64,000 nt of DNA from assembly GCF_038622445.1 (NCBI RefSeq), contig NZ_CP152019.1:496001-560000 (forward strand), in the 5' to 3' direction. The stretch is from Sporosarcina sp. FSL K6-1522. GTDB lineage: Bacteria; Bacillota; Bacilli; Bacillales_A; Planococcaceae. A model generated the notes under the pieces. That model had not been told where the DNA came from. It searched no databases and saw nothing but the letters and a program-made list of their open reading frames with translations. The position numbers and the translations under genes are program-made. Below are positions 9,063 through 20,747 of the stretch, in pieces (the stretch's first letter is position 1; the number at the start of each line of letters is the position of its first letter).

Positions 9063-9178
9063 TAAAAAAAGCGCGCACCTCATCCGAAGAAATGCGCTCA
9101 TGTCTATAACAGATGCCAGGTGCTCAATCCGGCACCGCGGATGAGGTACGTAGAGCTAGACCAGACAGTAGTCAACTA
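9063..9178 (-). ncRNA. Candidate structured RNA or leader between rplQ and ecfA1
   Basis: After the rplQ terminator an extended -10 promoter could start RNA near 9178. It contains the hairpin CAGTAG-TTGA-CTACTG, GGTGC/GCACC, and then a terminal stem GCGCA...TGCGC followed by TTTTTTTATTT. The 3' arm GGATGAGGT of the terminal stem is fully complementary to ACCTCATCC about 55 bases upstream, so two exclusive folds are possible. No known riboswitch motif was recognised. It could be a free small RNA or an attenuator for the ecf operon. Confidence 0.5.
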
Positions 9179-9184
9179 CTGCGG

Positions 9185-9214
9185 ATCATAACACTCAGCT
9201 TTTAAAGTTGTCGT
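9185..9214 (-). promoter_or_regulatory. Extended -10 promoter ahead of the rplQ-ecfA1 spacer RNA
   Basis: TGTTATGAT (TG plus TATGAT, -10 at 9185-9190) with a weak -35 ACGACA (9209-9214) 18 bases upstream on the minus strand, immediately after the rplQ terminator. Confidence 0.45.
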
Positions 9215-9227
9215 ATAAATCATTTTG

Positions 9228-9270
9228 AAAAAAAGGGATGTGGCTCTGGGTACGCCAGACACACCCCTTT
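9228..9270 (-). terminator. Terminator of the alpha operon (after rplQ)
   Basis: On the minus strand AAAGGGGTGTGTCTGG and CCCAGAGCCACATCCC pair around a CGTA loop, followed by TTTTTTT, 11 bases after rplQ. Confidence 0.9.
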
Positions 9271-9280
9271 GTTGAATAAA

Positions 9281-9661
9281 TTAAACGAGTTCGATTACGA
9301 CGACAGGTGCACCGTCACCGCGACGAGGTCCCATTTTCATAATACGTGTGTATCCACCTTGACGCTCTGCGTAGCGTGGAGCAACGTTATCGAAAAGTTT
9401 TTGGATTGCGAAGATTTCTGTCTCCTTGCCTTCTTCATCTGTTACCGTAACGAGTTCACGACGGATGAATTGTGCAACTTGACGACGTGCATGCAAGTCT
9501 CCACGTTTACCAAGCGTAATCATTTTCTCAACGACTGAACGCAATTCTTTCGCGCGTGCTTCCGTTGTTTGAATACGCTCATGTACGATAAGGTCAGTCG
9601 CTAGATCGCGAAGCATCGCTTTACGTTGTGAACTTGTACGTCCAAGTTTTCTGTATCCCAT
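9281..9661 (-). CDS. rplQ: 50S ribosomal protein L17
   Basis: 126 residues, with the family start [21 protein letters not shown] and the C-terminal [21 protein letters not shown]. The Bacillales short form of L17. Last gene of the rpsM-rpsK-rpoA-rplQ cluster, followed by a strong terminator. Confidence 0.98.
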   Translation of the reverse strand: MGYRKLGRTSSQRKAMLRDLATDLIVHERIQTTEARAKELRSVVEKMITLGKRGDLHARRQVAQFIRRELVTVTDEEGKETEIFAIQKLFDNVAPRYAERQGGYTRIMKMGPRRGDGAPVVVIELV

Positions 9662-9693
9662 AGAAGTTTCCCTCCTTCAATCTATAAATTCGC

Positions 9694-10638
9694 TCAGTCT
9701 TCCAAACGTAGCTCTAGGCTAAGCTCGTCCAATTTCGCTTTCACTTCTTCAAGTGATTTGCGGCCAAGATTACGCACTTTCATCATTTCATCCTCAGACT
9801 TGCTAGCAAGCTCAAGAACCGTATTGATGCCTGCACGTTTCAGGCAGTTATAGGATCTAACCGAAAGATCGAGTTCCTCAATCGTCATCTCTAGAACTTT
9901 TTCTTTCTGATCTTCTTCTTTTTCTACCATGATTTCTGCAGTTTGTGCTTCATCTGTCATGCCGACAAATATATTTAAGTGTTCAGTAAGTATTTTAGCT
10001 CCGAGTGAAACAGCTTCTTTCGGACCGATGCTACCATCTGTCCAAATATCAAGTGTCAACTTATCAAAGTTTGTCATTTGACCAACACGTGTATTTTCCA
10101 CTTGGAAATTAACACGTGAAACTGGAGTGTAAATAGAGTCGATCGGAATCACACCAATCGCAAGATCCTCACGTTTGTTCTGATCAGAAGGCGCATAGCC
10201 CCGTCCACGTACAGCATACATACGCATGCGTAAATGTCCGTTTTTACCGAGAGTCGCAATATGAAGATCTGGATTCAGTACTTCTACATCACTATCATGT
10301 GTAATGTCTGCAGCAGTAACTGCTCCTTCACCCTTCACATCTATCTCAATCACTTTCTCTTCATCTGAATAGATTTTGAGAGCTAGCTTCTTCACATTCA
10401 AAATAATTGAAGCTACGTCTTCGACAACGCCTTCAATTGTTGAAAACTCGTGAAGTACACCATCGATTTGAATAGATGTTACAGCAGCCCCTGGCAATGA
10501 AGCCAAAAGGATCCGACGTAGGGAATTCCCTAAAGTGTTTCCATAACCACGCTCCAACGGTTCAACGATAAACTTGCCAAACTTGGAATCTTCGCTGATC
10601 ATCACTGTTTCAATCTTCGGTTTCTCAATCTCGATCAT
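9694..10638 (-). CDS. rpoA: DNA-directed RNA polymerase subunit alpha
   Basis: 314 residues, normal for Bacillales. The N-terminal dimerisation domain has [22 protein letters not shown], and the C-terminal domain ([31 protein letters not shown]) binds UP elements and activators. It nucleates polymerase assembly. Located between rpsK and rplQ in the standard order; AGGAGGG site before the start. Confidence 0.98.
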   Translation of the reverse strand: MIEIEKPKIETVMISEDSKFGKFIVEPLERGYGNTLGNSLRRILLASLPGAAVTSIQIDGVLHEFSTIEGVVEDVASIILNVKKLALKIYSDEEKVIEIDVKGEGAVTAADITHDSDVEVLNPDLHIATLGKNGHLRMRMYAVRGRGYAPSDQNKREDLAIGVIPIDSIYTPVSRVNFQVENTRVGQMTNFDKLTLDIWTDGSIGPKEAVSLGAKILTEHLNIFVGMTDEAQTAEIMVEKEEDQKEKVLEMTIEELDLSVRSYNCLKRAGINTVLELASKSEDEMMKVRNLGRKSLEEVKAKLDELSLELRLED

Positions 10639-10775
10639 TCATTTACCCTCCTTTAAAACGTCGAATGTATAGGCCGTTCCATATTGAAATCGATTTTTCA
10701 CAGACGGCAAATTGCAATCGCACAATTCTATTTTTGACAAAAATTGTGTTTCTCAATCAAATGGAGTACAAGCCA

Positions 10776-11183
<408 letters not shown>

Positions 11184-11190
11184 TTACCTA

Positions 11191-11556
11191 TTATTTTTTC
11201 TTGTTCGCTACAGTCCGCTTAGGACCTTTACGAGTACGAGCGTTGTTTTTCGTGTTTTGACCACGAACAGGCAAGCCACGACGATGACGAATACCACGGA
11301 AGCTACCGATTTCCATCAAGCGTTTGATGTTAAGGGAAGTTTCACGGCGAAGGTCACCTTCAACTTTTAGTCCGTCAATTTGTTCACGAATTTTGTCAAG
11401 CTCAGCATCAGTAAGATCACGTACACGTGCGTCTTCAGATACTCCAGCTGCAGCCAATACTTTCTCAGCAGTTGTTTTTCCGATTCCGAAAATGTAAGTT
11501 AATGAAATTACAACGCGCTTATCGCGCGGAACGTCTACACCAGCAATACGTGCCAT
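11191..11556 (-). CDS. rpsM: 30S ribosomal protein S13
   Basis: 121 residues. Begins [26 protein letters not shown] and ends with the basic tail [23 protein letters not shown] that reaches the decoding region. A helix-hairpin-helix protein of the 30S head that contacts L5. Directly follows rpmJ. Confidence 0.98.
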   Translation of the reverse strand: MARIAGVDVPRDKRVVISLTYIFGIGKTTAEKVLAAAGVSEDARVRDLTDAELDKIREQIDGLKVEGDLRRETSLNIKRLMEIGSFRGIRHRRGLPVRGQNTKNNARTRKGPKRTVANKKK

Positions 11557-11580
11557 ATAGATTGTGCACCTCCTTCTGAA

Positions 11581-11694
11581 TTAGCCTTGTCTTTGTTTAT
11601 GTTTTGGATTTTCACAGATTACCATTACTCGGCCGCGTCTGCGAATAATTTTACATTTTTCACAGATCGGTTTTACAGATGGCCTTACTTTCAT
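11581..11694 (-). CDS. rpmJ: 50S ribosomal protein L36 (zinc-binding form)
   Basis: A 37-codon gene. The protein starts [19 protein letters not shown] and ends [13 protein letters not shown], with the CXXC...C...H zinc set of the C+ form. It lies between infA and rpsM in the standard order, with a good GGTTGGG-type site before the ATG and TAA at 11581-11583. Confidence 0.95.
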   Translation of the reverse strand: MKVRPSVKPICEKCKIIRRRGRVMVICENPKHKQRQG

Positions 11695-11732
11695 CTTACC
11701 CAACCTCCTTCAATATTCCGGAGTGCAAAAGT

Positions 11733-11951
11733 TTACTTGAAACGGTATGTGATACGACCACGTGTCAAATCATAAGGCGAAAGTTCCATCGTCACTTTGT
11801 CGCCAGGCAGGATGCGGATAAAGTGCATACGGATTTTGCCTGATACATGCGCAAGAATCGTATGGCCGTTTTCCAGCTCTACTTTGAACATCGCGTTTGG
11901 CAACGTTTCGACTACGGTACCTTCAACTTCAATTACATCGTCTTTCGCCAT
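11733..11951 (-). CDS. infA: Translation initiation factor IF-1
   Basis: 72 residues from the start [15 protein letters not shown], which has a GAAGGGAG site. A longer in-frame start 42 bases upstream adds a non-conserved extension and is rejected. A single OB-fold protein with [19 protein letters not shown], which binds the A site of the 30S subunit during initiation. Normally preceded by map; here the upstream gene is adk. Confidence 0.97.
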   Translation of the reverse strand: MAKDDVIEVEGTVVETLPNAMFKVELENGHTILAHVSGKIRMHFIRILPGDKVTMELSPYDLTRGRITYRFK

Positions 11952-12195
11952 CAATCCTGTCTCCCTTCTATATACAATAAAGGTTCTCACCATCGAGCGG
12001 CATCAGTCGCCATTAAAGCTTCCTTCAACATATGTCCGGATTGCATGAGTGATGTTTGAAAGACGTCTGTCACATTTCGTTTCCCGCAAGTCAGCCCTCG
12101 ACTCTTGTTGTGGAAAATCGCGTCGAATGGACACGACCGTCCGAATTGCCGTGGATGAGTTCCCAGTTAGTTTTACAGTTCATACAACGAAATCC

Positions 12196-12201
12196 ATTAT
12201 A
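12196..12201 (-). promoter_or_regulatory. Possible promoter -10 box for infA-rpmJ-rpsM-rpsK-rpoA-rplQ
   Basis: A perfect TATAAT on the minus strand, 245 bases before infA; the best -35 (TGCATT) is poor. It would let the alpha operon start independently of adk. Confidence 0.35.
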
Positions 12202-12274
12202 CCTGTCGTAACAGAAAAATGCATTTAGTATGTGCTAGAACTATGCGCCCGCTGGATTCTGACTAGTTCCTATA

Positions 12275-12371
12275 CCGGGCACCATATGCTTTTGCAGCTC
12301 GTTGTAACAGTCTTTCCGTGCAGCAATATTATACTGCCCAAATACGGGTTACATTAACTGTGCCCGGAAAG
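12275..12371 (-). repeat. Inverted-repeat structure behind adk, where map would be
   Basis: GTGCCCGG/CCGGGCAC arms (12275-12282 and 12360-12367) enclose 77 bases. Inner arms TGTAAC/GTTACA (12303-12308, 12348-12353) fit the same fold. A competing 7-bp pair CTTTCCG/CGGAAAG (12312-12318, 12365-12371) uses part of the outer arm, so the folds exclude each other. No coding frame with a start and ribosome site was found in the 421-base spacer 11953-12373. Confidence 0.4.
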
Positions 12372-12373
12372 GA

Positions 12374-13048
<675 letters not shown>

Positions 13049-13066
13049 TCAACAAAATTTGTTCAA

Positions 13067-14359
13067 TTATTTCATGAACCCTTTATAATGCCTTTTCACA
13101 AGTTGTGATTCAAGCTGTTTCATCGTTTCGAGGGCAACCCCGACGACGATGAGCAAACTCGTTCCTCCAATTTGCGCAGAATCTGGAAGGCCTGCGAAAT
13201 TGATGAAGAAAATCGGCATAATAGATACAACAGCTAAGAATATTGCACCAACGAACGTTAAGCGATACAACGTGCTTGTCAAATAACTTTGCGTATTTTG
13301 ACCTGGACGAATGCCCGGGATGTAAGCACCTTGCTTCTTCAAGTTATCGGCCATATTTTCCGGATTCACCTGGATGAATGCGTAGAAATATGTAAACGCG
13401 AGAATCAGTAACACGTAGAAGAACATCCCAACTGGTTGAGTGTGGTCAAATACATTCTGAATCGTCGTCGTCACCTTATTTTGCTCAAAGAATGTTGCAA
13501 TCGATCGTGGTGTCATGAAAAATGCCGAAGCAAAGATTACCGGAATAACCCCTGCAGCATTAAGTTTCAATGGTAAGTGTGTCTGTTGTCCCGCAGTGGC
13601 TGGGCCACGGCCAGTGACACGTTTCGCATATTGAATCGGAATTTTCCGCAGTGCTTCTTGCACATAGATAACACCGACAGTTACCGCAATGATTACAAGA
13701 AGTAACAGCGCCATGATCGCAATTTTGATGAACAAAGCGTCGCCTGCATCTTGAATCTGTGTTGCGTAAAGTTGGTTGACTGCATTTGGAATCCCAGCGA
13801 CGATACCTGCGAAGATGATAATGGAAATACCATTCCCAACTCCTTTTGCAGTGATCTGCTCACCAAGCCATAGAAGAAATGCAGTTCCTGCCGTCAATAC
13901 GATCGCGATGACTATATATGTCGAAACGCCTTCTGCTTTTATAAGTGTGCCACCATACATCCGGTTAAAACCAAATGACATGGCAATTGCTTGAATAAAA
14001 GCAAGGACGATTGTGAAATATCTTGTGAACTGCGCAAGCTTCCGTCTTCCAACGTCCCCTTGCTTCGCCCATTCGGTGAATTTTGGCACAACATCCATCT
14101 GCAATAGTTGCACAATAATGGATGCAGTAATGTATGGCATAATCCCCATCGCTAAGATCGAGAAGTTGGCAAGGGCCCCCCCACCAAATACATTTAATAA
14201 ACCGATCAAGGTATTATCAGATTGCTGTAAAGCAGTTGCATCAACGTTTGGAACTGGGACGAATGTACCAAGTCGGAAAACGATGAGCGCTAGTAGTGTG
14301 AAAATGATTTTAGACCTTATATCCCTAACACGCATAAAGTTGGAGATTGTCTGAAACAT
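13067..14359 (-). CDS. secY: Preprotein translocase channel subunit SecY
   Basis: 430 residues with ten membrane segments. The N-terminus is [22 protein letters not shown] (quoted in two parts: [20 protein letters not shown]). The cytoplasmic loop carries GRGPATAGQQTHLPLKLN, and IRPGQNTQSYLTSTLYRLT precedes the last helices. Forms the secretion channel with SecE (also encoded in this window) and SecG. Its ATG overlaps the rplO TAA (TAATG). Confidence 0.98.
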   Translation of the reverse strand: MFQTISNFMRVRDIRSKIIFTLLALIVFRLGTFVPVPNVDATALQQSDNTLIGLLNVFGGGALANFSILAMGIMPYITASIIVQLLQMDVVPKFTEWAKQGDVGRRKLAQFTRYFTIVLAFIQAIAMSFGFNRMYGGTLIKAEGVSTYIVIAIVLTAGTAFLLWLGEQITAKGVGNGISIIIFAGIVAGIPNAVNQLYATQIQDAGDALFIKIAIMALLLLVIIAVTVGVIYVQEALRKIPIQYAKRVTGRGPATAGQQTHLPLKLNAAGVIPVIFASAFFMTPRSIATFFEQNKVTTTIQNVFDHTQPVGMFFYVLLILAFTYFYAFIQVNPENMADNLKKQGAYIPGIRPGQNTQSYLTSTLYRLTFVGAIFLAVVSIMPIFFINFAGLPDSAQIGGTSLLIVVGVALETMKQLESQLVKRHYKGFMK

Positions 14360-14799
14360 TAAACCACCTCGGTTTGCCCGCCCGCTTTTTCGATAGCTTC
14401 TTTAGCAGTAGCAGAGAATTTGTGAGCTTTAACAGTGATCTTTTTCTCAAGAGTTCCGTTACCGAGAATCTTGATTCCAGATTTCGCATTGCTCACGATG
14501 CCTGATTCGATTAAGAGCTCAGGAGTTACTTCTGTTCCTTCTTCGAAGCGATTGAGTGTCTCAAGGTTTACGATTGCATAGTCCTTACGGTTAATGTTCG
14601 TAAATCCACGTTTAGGAAGACGTTGGAAAAGGGGAATTTGTCCACCTTCGAATCCAAGACGTACACCACCGCCTGAACGGGAGTTTTGCCCATCATGACC
14701 TCTACCAGAAGTTTTACCCCAACCTGAACCGGTTCCGCGTCCAACACGTTTGCGTCGTTTACGAGCACCTTCAGCTGGTTTCATATCGTGTAATTTCAT
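14359..14799 (-). CDS. rplO: 50S ribosomal protein L15
   Basis: 146 residues; begins [22 protein letters not shown] with glycine-rich [15 protein letters not shown], the long N-terminal extension that penetrates the 50S core. Stop overlaps the secY start. Preceded by a GGAGGTGCC site. Confidence 0.98.
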   Translation of the reverse strand: MKLHDMKPAEGARKRRKRVGRGTGSGWGKTSGRGHDGQNSRSGGGVRLGFEGGQIPLFQRLPKRGFTNINRKDYAIVNLETLNRFEEGTEVTPELLIESGIVSNAKSGIKILGNGTLEKKITVKAHKFSATAKEAIEKAGGQTEVV

Positions 14800-14832
14800 A
14801 TCATTGGCACCTCCTTATTAAAAAAATCGAAA

Positions 14833-15015
14833 TTATTGTTCCTTGACTGTAACCAAGTGACTTACTCTGTTGATCATGCCGCGGATTGCAACATTATCTT
14901 GATGCTCGACAACTTGATTTAATTTACGGAGTCCAAGTGCTTCAACTGTCTTACGTTGTGCTGGCTTCGATCCGATTACGCTTTTTGTAAGGGTGATTTC
15001 GAGTTTATTCGCCAT
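14833..15015 (-). CDS. rpmD: 50S ribosomal protein L30
   Basis: 60 residues, the bacterial length: [20 protein letters not shown], then [20 protein letters not shown]. Between rpsE and rplO as in other Bacillales. Confidence 0.97.
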   Translation of the reverse strand: MANKLEITLTKSVIGSKPAQRKTVEALGLRKLNQVVEHQDNVAIRGMINRVSHLVTVKEQ

Positions 15016-15028
15016 TATGTTTCCCCCC

Positions 15029-15529
15029 TTAACCTAACAGTTCTTCTACGGATTTACCGCGCAATTTAGCTACATCTTCAGCGCGTTTCAAATTCGTTAA
15101 TCCTTCGATTGTCGCACGAACCATGTTGATTGGTGTGCTTGAACCAAGGGATTTAGAAAGAATATCCGTGATACCTGCAAGTTCAAGTACCGCACGAACA
15201 GGACCTCCGGCAATAACTCCAGTACCAGGTGCTGCTGGTTTGATAAGGATTTGTCCTGCACCAAAATGTCCGATGACTTGGTGAGGAGTTGTTCCTTTAA
15301 CCATTGGCACGACGATCAAGTTCTTCTTCGCATCTTCGATAGCTTTACGGATTGCATCTGGAACTTCTTGTGCTTTACCAGTTCCAAAACCGACACGGCC
15401 ATTTTTATCTCCGACAACAACGAGTGCTGTAAAGCGGAAACGACGTCCACCTTTTACAACTTTCGCTACGCGGTTAATCGTAACTACGCGTTCTTCGAAT
15501 TCACTTTGTTTCTGATCATTACGACGCAT
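15029..15529 (-). CDS. rpsE: 30S ribosomal protein S5
   Basis: 166 residues. Double-stranded RNA-binding-like N-terminal domain with [22 protein letters not shown], then [20 protein letters not shown]. Located at the mRNA entry of the 30S subunit; involved in translational accuracy. Spc cluster between rplR and rpmD. Confidence 0.98.
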   Translation of the reverse strand: MRRNDQKQSEFEERVVTINRVAKVVKGGRRFRFTALVVVGDKNGRVGFGTGKAQEVPDAIRKAIEDAKKNLIVVPMVKGTTPHQVIGHFGAGQILIKPAAPGTGVIAGGPVRAVLELAGITDILSKSLGSSTPINMVRATIEGLTNLKRAEDVAKLRGKSVEELLG

Positions 15530-15551
15530 GAAATGTGTCCCTCCTTCTTAA

Positions 15552-15914
15552 TTAAAATTCCAGACCGTTTTCACGTGCTGCGTCCGCAAGAGCTTTCACA
15601 CGGCCGTGAAATAGGTAACCGCCACGGTCGAATACTACTGACTTGACGTCCTTTTCAACAGCTTTCTTTGCGATCATCTCGCCGACTTTAGCTGCTGCTG
15701 CAGTGTCTGCTTTAGATTCAGATCCGAACTCTTTGTCCATTGTAGAAGCACTGACAATCGTTACGGCATTTACATCATCGATCAATTGTGCATAGATATG
15801 CTTGTTTGAACGGAAAACGTTTAGACGTGGACGTGCTGCTGTCCCGCTAATTTTCGTACGTACACGACCATGACGCTTTTTACGGACAGCGTTCTTATCT
15901 TGTTTTGTAATCAT
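15552..15914 (-). CDS. rplR: 50S ribosomal protein L18
   Basis: 120 residues: basic N-terminus [20 protein letters not shown], then [18 protein letters not shown] and [20 protein letters not shown] at the end. Binds 5S rRNA together with L5. Follows rplF by 34 bases. Confidence 0.98.
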   Translation of the reverse strand: MITKQDKNAVRKKRHGRVRTKISGTAARPRLNVFRSNKHIYAQLIDDVNAVTIVSASTMDKEFGSESKADTAAAAKVGEMIAKKAVEKDVKSVVFDRGGYLFHGRVKALADAARENGLEF

Positions 15915-15948
15915 TCGGGGTCACTCCTTCCGGATGCCTTAAGCGGCA

Positions 15949-16488
15949 TTATTTACCTGTTTTACCTTCTTTACGACGTACGTGTTCGCCTTCGTAGCGA
16001 ATCCCTTTGCCCTTATAAGGCTCTGGTGGACGTACTTGTCGGATGTTTGATGCAAGAGCACCAACGCGTTCTTTGTTGATTCCACGAACAGTGATTTTCG
16101 TGTTCGCAGGAACTTCAACTTCAACTCCAGCTTCCGGTGTAAATTCAACCGGGTGAGAATAACCAACGTTCAATACAAGTTTCGTACCTTGAAGTTGCGC
16201 ACGGTAACCTACCCCTACAAGCTCAAGTTTACGCTCGAAACCTTGTGAAACGCCTACTACCATATTATCGAGAAGTGAACGAGTTGTTCCATGAATAGAA
16301 CGGTGTTCCTTGGACTCAGAAGGACGGACCAATGTGATCACGTTACCCTCCTGCTCGATTTTAATATCCGAGTTAAATGTGTTAGTAAGTTCGCCTTTTG
16401 GTCCTTTAACTGTAACGAAGTTATTCTCAGCGATCGTAACTGTTACGTTTTCAGGTACCACAATCGGCTTTTTGCCAATACGGGACAT
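15949..16488 (-). CDS. rplF: 50S ribosomal protein L6
   Basis: 179 residues: [19 protein letters not shown] at the start, C-terminal signature [20 protein letters not shown]. Two repeated domains near the sarcin-ricin loop and the L7/L12 stalk base. Between rpsH and rplR. Confidence 0.98.
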   Translation of the reverse strand: MSRIGKKPIVVPENVTVTIAENNFVTVKGPKGELTNTFNSDIKIEQEGNVITLVRPSESKEHRSIHGTTRSLLDNMVVGVSQGFERKLELVGVGYRAQLQGTKLVLNVGYSHPVEFTPEAGVEVEVPANTKITVRGINKERVGALASNIRQVRPPEPYKGKGIRYEGEHVRRKEGKTGK

Positions 16489-16518
16489 TCAATTGCACCT
16501 CCATTCATTTGTTACAAA

Positions 16519-16917
16519 TTACCAAACGTAAGCTACTACTTCTCCGCCTACTTGTTTCGCACGTGCTTCCTTATCAGTAAGGACACCATGTGAAGTGGAA
16601 ACAAGGGCAATTCCTAGACCGTTCAAAACTTTAGGTACCTCGTTCGTTTTAGCATAAACGCGAAGACCAGGTTTTGAAATACGTTTAAGACCAGTGATAA
16701 CACGCTCGTTGTTTTGACCATATTTCAAGAAAATGCGGATGATACCTTGTTTGCTATCTTCCACGAATTCAACATCACGTACGAAACCTTCACGTTTCAA
16801 GATTTCTGCAATTTCTTTTTTCATGTTTGAAGCAGGTACTTCAAGCTTCTCGTGACGAACCATGTTCGCGTTACGGATGCGTGTAAGCATATCTGCAATC
16901 GGATCGCTCATTGTCAT
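16519..16917 (-). CDS. rpsH: 30S ribosomal protein S8
   Basis: 132 residues: [20 protein letters not shown] start and the C-terminal [20 protein letters not shown]. Binds 16S helix 21; in E. coli it represses the spc operon, but no such site was identified here. Confidence 0.98.
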   Translation of the reverse strand: MTMSDPIADMLTRIRNANMVRHEKLEVPASNMKKEIAEILKREGFVRDVEFVEDSKQGIIRIFLKYGQNNERVITGLKRISKPGLRVYAKTNEVPKVLNGLGIALVSTSHGVLTDKEARAKQVGGEVVAYVW

Positions 16918-16947
16918 TTCATTTACCTCCTTCCCAAATTGTCGGGT

Positions 16948-17148
<201 letters not shown>

Positions 17149-17152
17149 TTAT

Positions 17153-17692
17153 TTACTTTTGGAACGGCATGCCGAACTGCGTTAATAACTCACGTGCTTC
17201 TTCATCGGAGTTTGCAGTTGTAACGATGACGATATCCATACCGCGTATTTTAGACACTTTATCGTAGTCGATTTCAGGGAAAATAAGTTGCTCTTTTACG
17301 CCGAGCGTATAGTTTCCACGGCCATCGAATGCTTTCTTTGAAACACCACGGAAGTCACGCACACGAGGCAATGAAACCGAGATTAGCTTATCAAGGAATT
17401 CGTACATACGCTCACCGCGTAGTGTAACTTTTGTTCCGATAGGCATACCTTCACGGAGACGGAATCCCGCGATTGATTTTTTCGCTTTTGTGATGACTGG
17501 TTTTTGACCAGAAATAATTGCCAAGTCTTCCACTGCCGCATCTAGTGCTTTCGTGTTCTGAACTGCATCACCAACACCCATGTTGATAACGATTTTCTCG
17601 ACTTTTGGTACTTGCATCACTGATGTATATTCAAACTTGCTCATTAGAGCAGGTGTGACTTCATTTTTAAATTTTTCTTTAAAACGGCTCAT
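17153..17692 (-). CDS. rplE: 50S ribosomal protein L5
   Basis: 179 residues: [38 protein letters not shown] and the end [11 protein letters not shown]. Binds 5S rRNA and contacts S13 in the B1b bridge. Between rplX and rpsN. Confidence 0.98.
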   Translation of the reverse strand: MSRFKEKFKNEVTPALMSKFEYTSVMQVPKVEKIVINMGVGDAVQNTKALDAAVEDLAIISGQKPVITKAKKSIAGFRLREGMPIGTKVTLRGERMYEFLDKLISVSLPRVRDFRGVSKKAFDGRGNYTLGVKEQLIFPEIDYDKVSKIRGMDIVIVTTANSDEEARELLTQFGMPFQK

Positions 17693-17718
17693 CTATTGGA
17701 CCTCCTTTCATCCGTTAC

Positions 17719-18030
17719 TTAGTTATCCAGTACTGCACCGGATTTTTTAGCAACACGCACTTTTTTGCCATCTTCGATCTTATGTCCTACACGAGTTGGC
17801 TCGCCTGTCTTAGGATCGATCACCATGACATTTGATACATGGATAGCTGCCTCTAGGCTAACAATTCCGCCTTGAGGATTTTCCTGATTAGGTTTCGTAT
17901 GTTTTTTGACGATGTTTACACCTTCAACAAGCACACGGTCCTTTTTAGGGAAAGCAGCTAAGATCACGCCAGTTTTACCTTTATCTTTACCTGTGATGAC
18001 CATAACTTTATCGCCTTTTTTAACGTGCAT
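17719..18030 (-). CDS. rplX: 50S ribosomal protein L24
   Basis: 103 residues with the KOW motif [20 protein letters not shown] at the N-terminus. An assembly initiator of the 50S subunit. Between rplN and rplE; GGAGGTGC site before the ATG. Confidence 0.98.
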   Translation of the reverse strand: MHVKKGDKVMVITGKDKGKTGVILAAFPKKDRVLVEGVNIVKKHTKPNQENPQGGIVSLEAAIHVSNVMVIDPKTGEPTRVGHKIEDGKKVRVAKKSGAVLDN

Positions 18031-18066
18031 TCTGTCGCACCTCCTTGATTGGCACTGTCCTGTCTA

Positions 18067-18435
18067 TTAAAGAACTTCCGGAGCCAATGAAATAATTTTC
18101 ATGAAGTTGCTGTCGCGTAGTTCACGAGCAACTGGTCCGAAAATACGTGTTCCACGTGGGCTCTTGTCGTCACGGATGATAACACATGCATTTTCATCAA
18201 ATGTAATGTATGAACCATCTTTACGACGTACGCCGCTTTTCGTGCGAACGATAACTGCTTTAACAACTTCACCTTTTTTAACAACGCCACCTGGTGTTGC
18301 TTTTTTCACTGTAACAACAACTACGTCACCGATATTAGCAACCTTACGGCCTGTACCACCTAGTACTTTAATTGTAAGAACTTCACGAGCACCTGAGTTG
18401 TCTGCGACTTTCATACGACTTTCCTGTTGGATCAT
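18067..18435 (-). CDS. rplN: 50S ribosomal protein L14
   Basis: 122 residues: [19 protein letters not shown] and SLAPEVL end. Located at the subunit interface. Follows rpsQ by 41 bases. Confidence 0.98.
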   Translation of the reverse strand: MIQQESRMKVADNSGAREVLTIKVLGGTGRKVANIGDVVVVTVKKATPGGVVKKGEVVKAVIVRTKSGVRRKDGSYITFDENACVIIRDDKSPRGTRIFGPVARELRDSNFMKIISLAPEVL

Positions 18436-18476
18436 TGAGGCTACCTCCTCTCGGATTTAAATCTCCGAACGTTTAA

Positions 18477-18740
18477 TTAGATGATGACCGCTTTTTCGAC
18501 GATTTCGAGTAGGCGGAAACGTTTTGTTGCTGATAACGGACGAGTTTCCATAATGCGGACAACATCGCCGATTTTCGCTTCGTTTAACTCATCATGGGCC
18601 TTGAATTTTTTAGAATACTTTACACGTTTACCGTATAAAGAATGCTTCTTTTGTGTCTCAATCATTACTGTGACAGTTTTATCCATTTTATCGGATACGA
18701 CACGGCCTGTATACACTTTGCGCTGGTTACGCTCAGTCAT
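18477..18740 (-). CDS. rpsQ: 30S ribosomal protein S17
   Basis: 87 residues from [20 protein letters not shown]. An in-frame ATG 18 bases upstream only adds MKEVAA and lies over the GGAGG site, so the inner start is chosen. OB-fold 16S-binding protein; [20 protein letters not shown] is conserved. Confidence 0.97.
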   Translation of the reverse strand: MTERNQRKVYTGRVVSDKMDKTVTVMIETQKKHSLYGKRVKYSKKFKAHDELNEAKIGDVVRIMETRPLSATKRFRLLEIVEKAVII

Positions 18741-18757
18741 GGCTGCAACCTCCTTCA

Positions 18758-19382
<625 letters not shown>

Positions 19383-19383
19383 A

Positions 19384-20040
19384 TTATTTGCCTCCTTCCC
19401 CAGAGTTCTTCTTCACTGGAAGGACTTCGCCACGGTAAATCCATACTTTAACGCCAAGCTTACCATAAGTTGTGTCTGCTTCTGCGTGTGCATAGTCAAT
19501 ATCTGCACGTAATGTATGGAGAGGGACAGTACCTTCACTGTAATGTTCCGCACGAGCGATGTCAGCACCGCCAAGACGTCCGGATACTTGTGTTTTAATT
19601 CCTTTAGCGCCAGAGCGGATTGTACGTTGAATCGCTTGCTTCTGAGCACGACGGAATGATACACGGCTTTCTAGTTGACGTGCAATTGATTCTGCGACAA
19701 GTTTCGCATCAAGGTCAGCACGTTTGATTTCTACGATGTTGATGTGTACACGCTTGCCTGTGATATCGTTAAGTTGTTTACGAAGTGTTTCAACCTCGGA
19801 ACCACCTTTACCGATTACCATACCTGGCTTCGCAGTGTGAATAGTAACGTTAACACGCTTTGCAGCACGTTCGATTTCAACTTTAGAAACAGAAGCGTCT
19901 ACAAGACGTTTTTCGATGTAAGCACGAATTTTCAAGTCTTCATGCAAAAGAGTTGCATAGTCTTTTTCAGCATACCATTTAGACTCCCAGTCACGGATGA
20001 TACCGACCCGTAAACCGTTAGGATGTACTTTTTGACCCAC
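19384..20040 (-). CDS. rpsC: 30S ribosomal protein S3
   Basis: 218 residues: [20 protein letters not shown], the KH domain with [16 protein letters not shown], and [20 protein letters not shown]. Forms the mRNA entry channel with S4 and S5. Three bases after rplV. Confidence 0.98.
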   Translation of the reverse strand: MGQKVHPNGLRVGIIRDWESKWYAEKDYATLLHEDLKIRAYIEKRLVDASVSKVEIERAAKRVNVTIHTAKPGMVIGKGGSEVETLRKQLNDITGKRVHINIVEIKRADLDAKLVAESIARQLESRVSFRRAQKQAIQRTIRSGAKGIKTQVSGRLGGADIARAEHYSEGTVPLHTLRADIDYAHAEADTTYGKLGVKVWIYRGEVLPVKKNSGEGGK

Positions 20041-20043
20041 GAA

Positions 20044-20388
20044 TTATCCCTCCTTCTTTTCTGATACCACTACAGTGATGTGGCTTGTGCGTTTGTTGAT
20101 CGCACTCGCACGTCCTTGTGCACGTGGACGGAAACGTTTCATTGTTGGACCTTCGTCTACGAATACTTCGCTGATGATTAGGTTCTCAACATCCATTTCG
20201 TAGTTATGTTCAGCATTTGCAATCGCTGAGTTTAGTACTTTTTCCACAACCGGAGATGCCGCTTTCGGCGTCAGACGTAGAATCGCGACAGCTTCACCGA
20301 TTTTCTTGCCCCGGATAAGATCAACGACCATACGGACTTTGCGAGGAGCAATACGGACTGTGCGTGCAGTAGCTTTTGCTTGTTGCAT
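20044..20388 (-). CDS. rplV: 50S ribosomal protein L22
   Basis: 114 residues: [20 protein letters not shown] at the N-terminus and the tunnel loop [20 protein letters not shown]. The loop lines the exit tunnel and is a known site of macrolide resistance; no insertion or deletion is evident. Confidence 0.98.
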   Translation of the reverse strand: MQQAKATARTVRIAPRKVRMVVDLIRGKKIGEAVAILRLTPKAASPVVEKVLNSAIANAEHNYEMDVENLIISEVFVDEGPTMKRFRPRAQGRASAINKRTSHITVVVSEKKEG

Positions 20389-20408
20389 CAGAATAACCTC
20401 CTCTCAAA

Positions 20409-20687
20409 TTAACGTCTTGTTTTCTTATCGTCGGCACCGTGACCCTTATAAGTACGAGTCGGTGCGAATTCGCCTAGTTTGTGACCTACCATATCTTCAG
20501 TCACATAGACAGGTACGTGTTTGCGTCCGTCGTAGACAGCAATCGTCAATCCGATGAATGACGGGAAGATTGTTGAACGGCGTGACCAAGTTTTAATAAC
20601 CTGTTTCTTCTGGGAATCCTTTTGTGCTTCAACCTTTTTGATAAGGTGATCATCTACAAAAGGTCCTTTTTTCAAGCTGCGGCCCAT
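20409..20687 (-). CDS. rpsS: 30S ribosomal protein S19
   Basis: 92 residues from [20 protein letters not shown] with a GGAGG site. An in-frame upstream start adds 12 unlikely residues and is rejected. [20 protein letters not shown] is conserved. Head of the 30S subunit, with S13. Confidence 0.97.
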   Translation of the reverse strand: MGRSLKKGPFVDDHLIKKVEAQKDSQKKQVIKTWSRRSTIFPSFIGLTIAVYDGRKHVPVYVTEDMVGHKLGEFAPTRTYKGHGADDKKTRR

Positions 20688-20747
20688 GTCGGAACCTCCC
20701 TCCGTGGTTGTACTACGGTCCAATCGTTGAACCGCAGTGCATTCACA

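Noticed and set aside
9080..9150. T-box-like GGCACCGCGG on the plus strand in the rplQ-ecfA1 spacer
   Set aside because: No stem I, specifier or downstream gene on that strand; the promoter and terminator point to the minus strand.
12260..12335. A start-less minus-strand frame encoding about 35 residues between adk and infA
   Set aside because: No start codon with a ribosome site, and the inverted repeats account for the region; it does not resemble map or a KOW protein.
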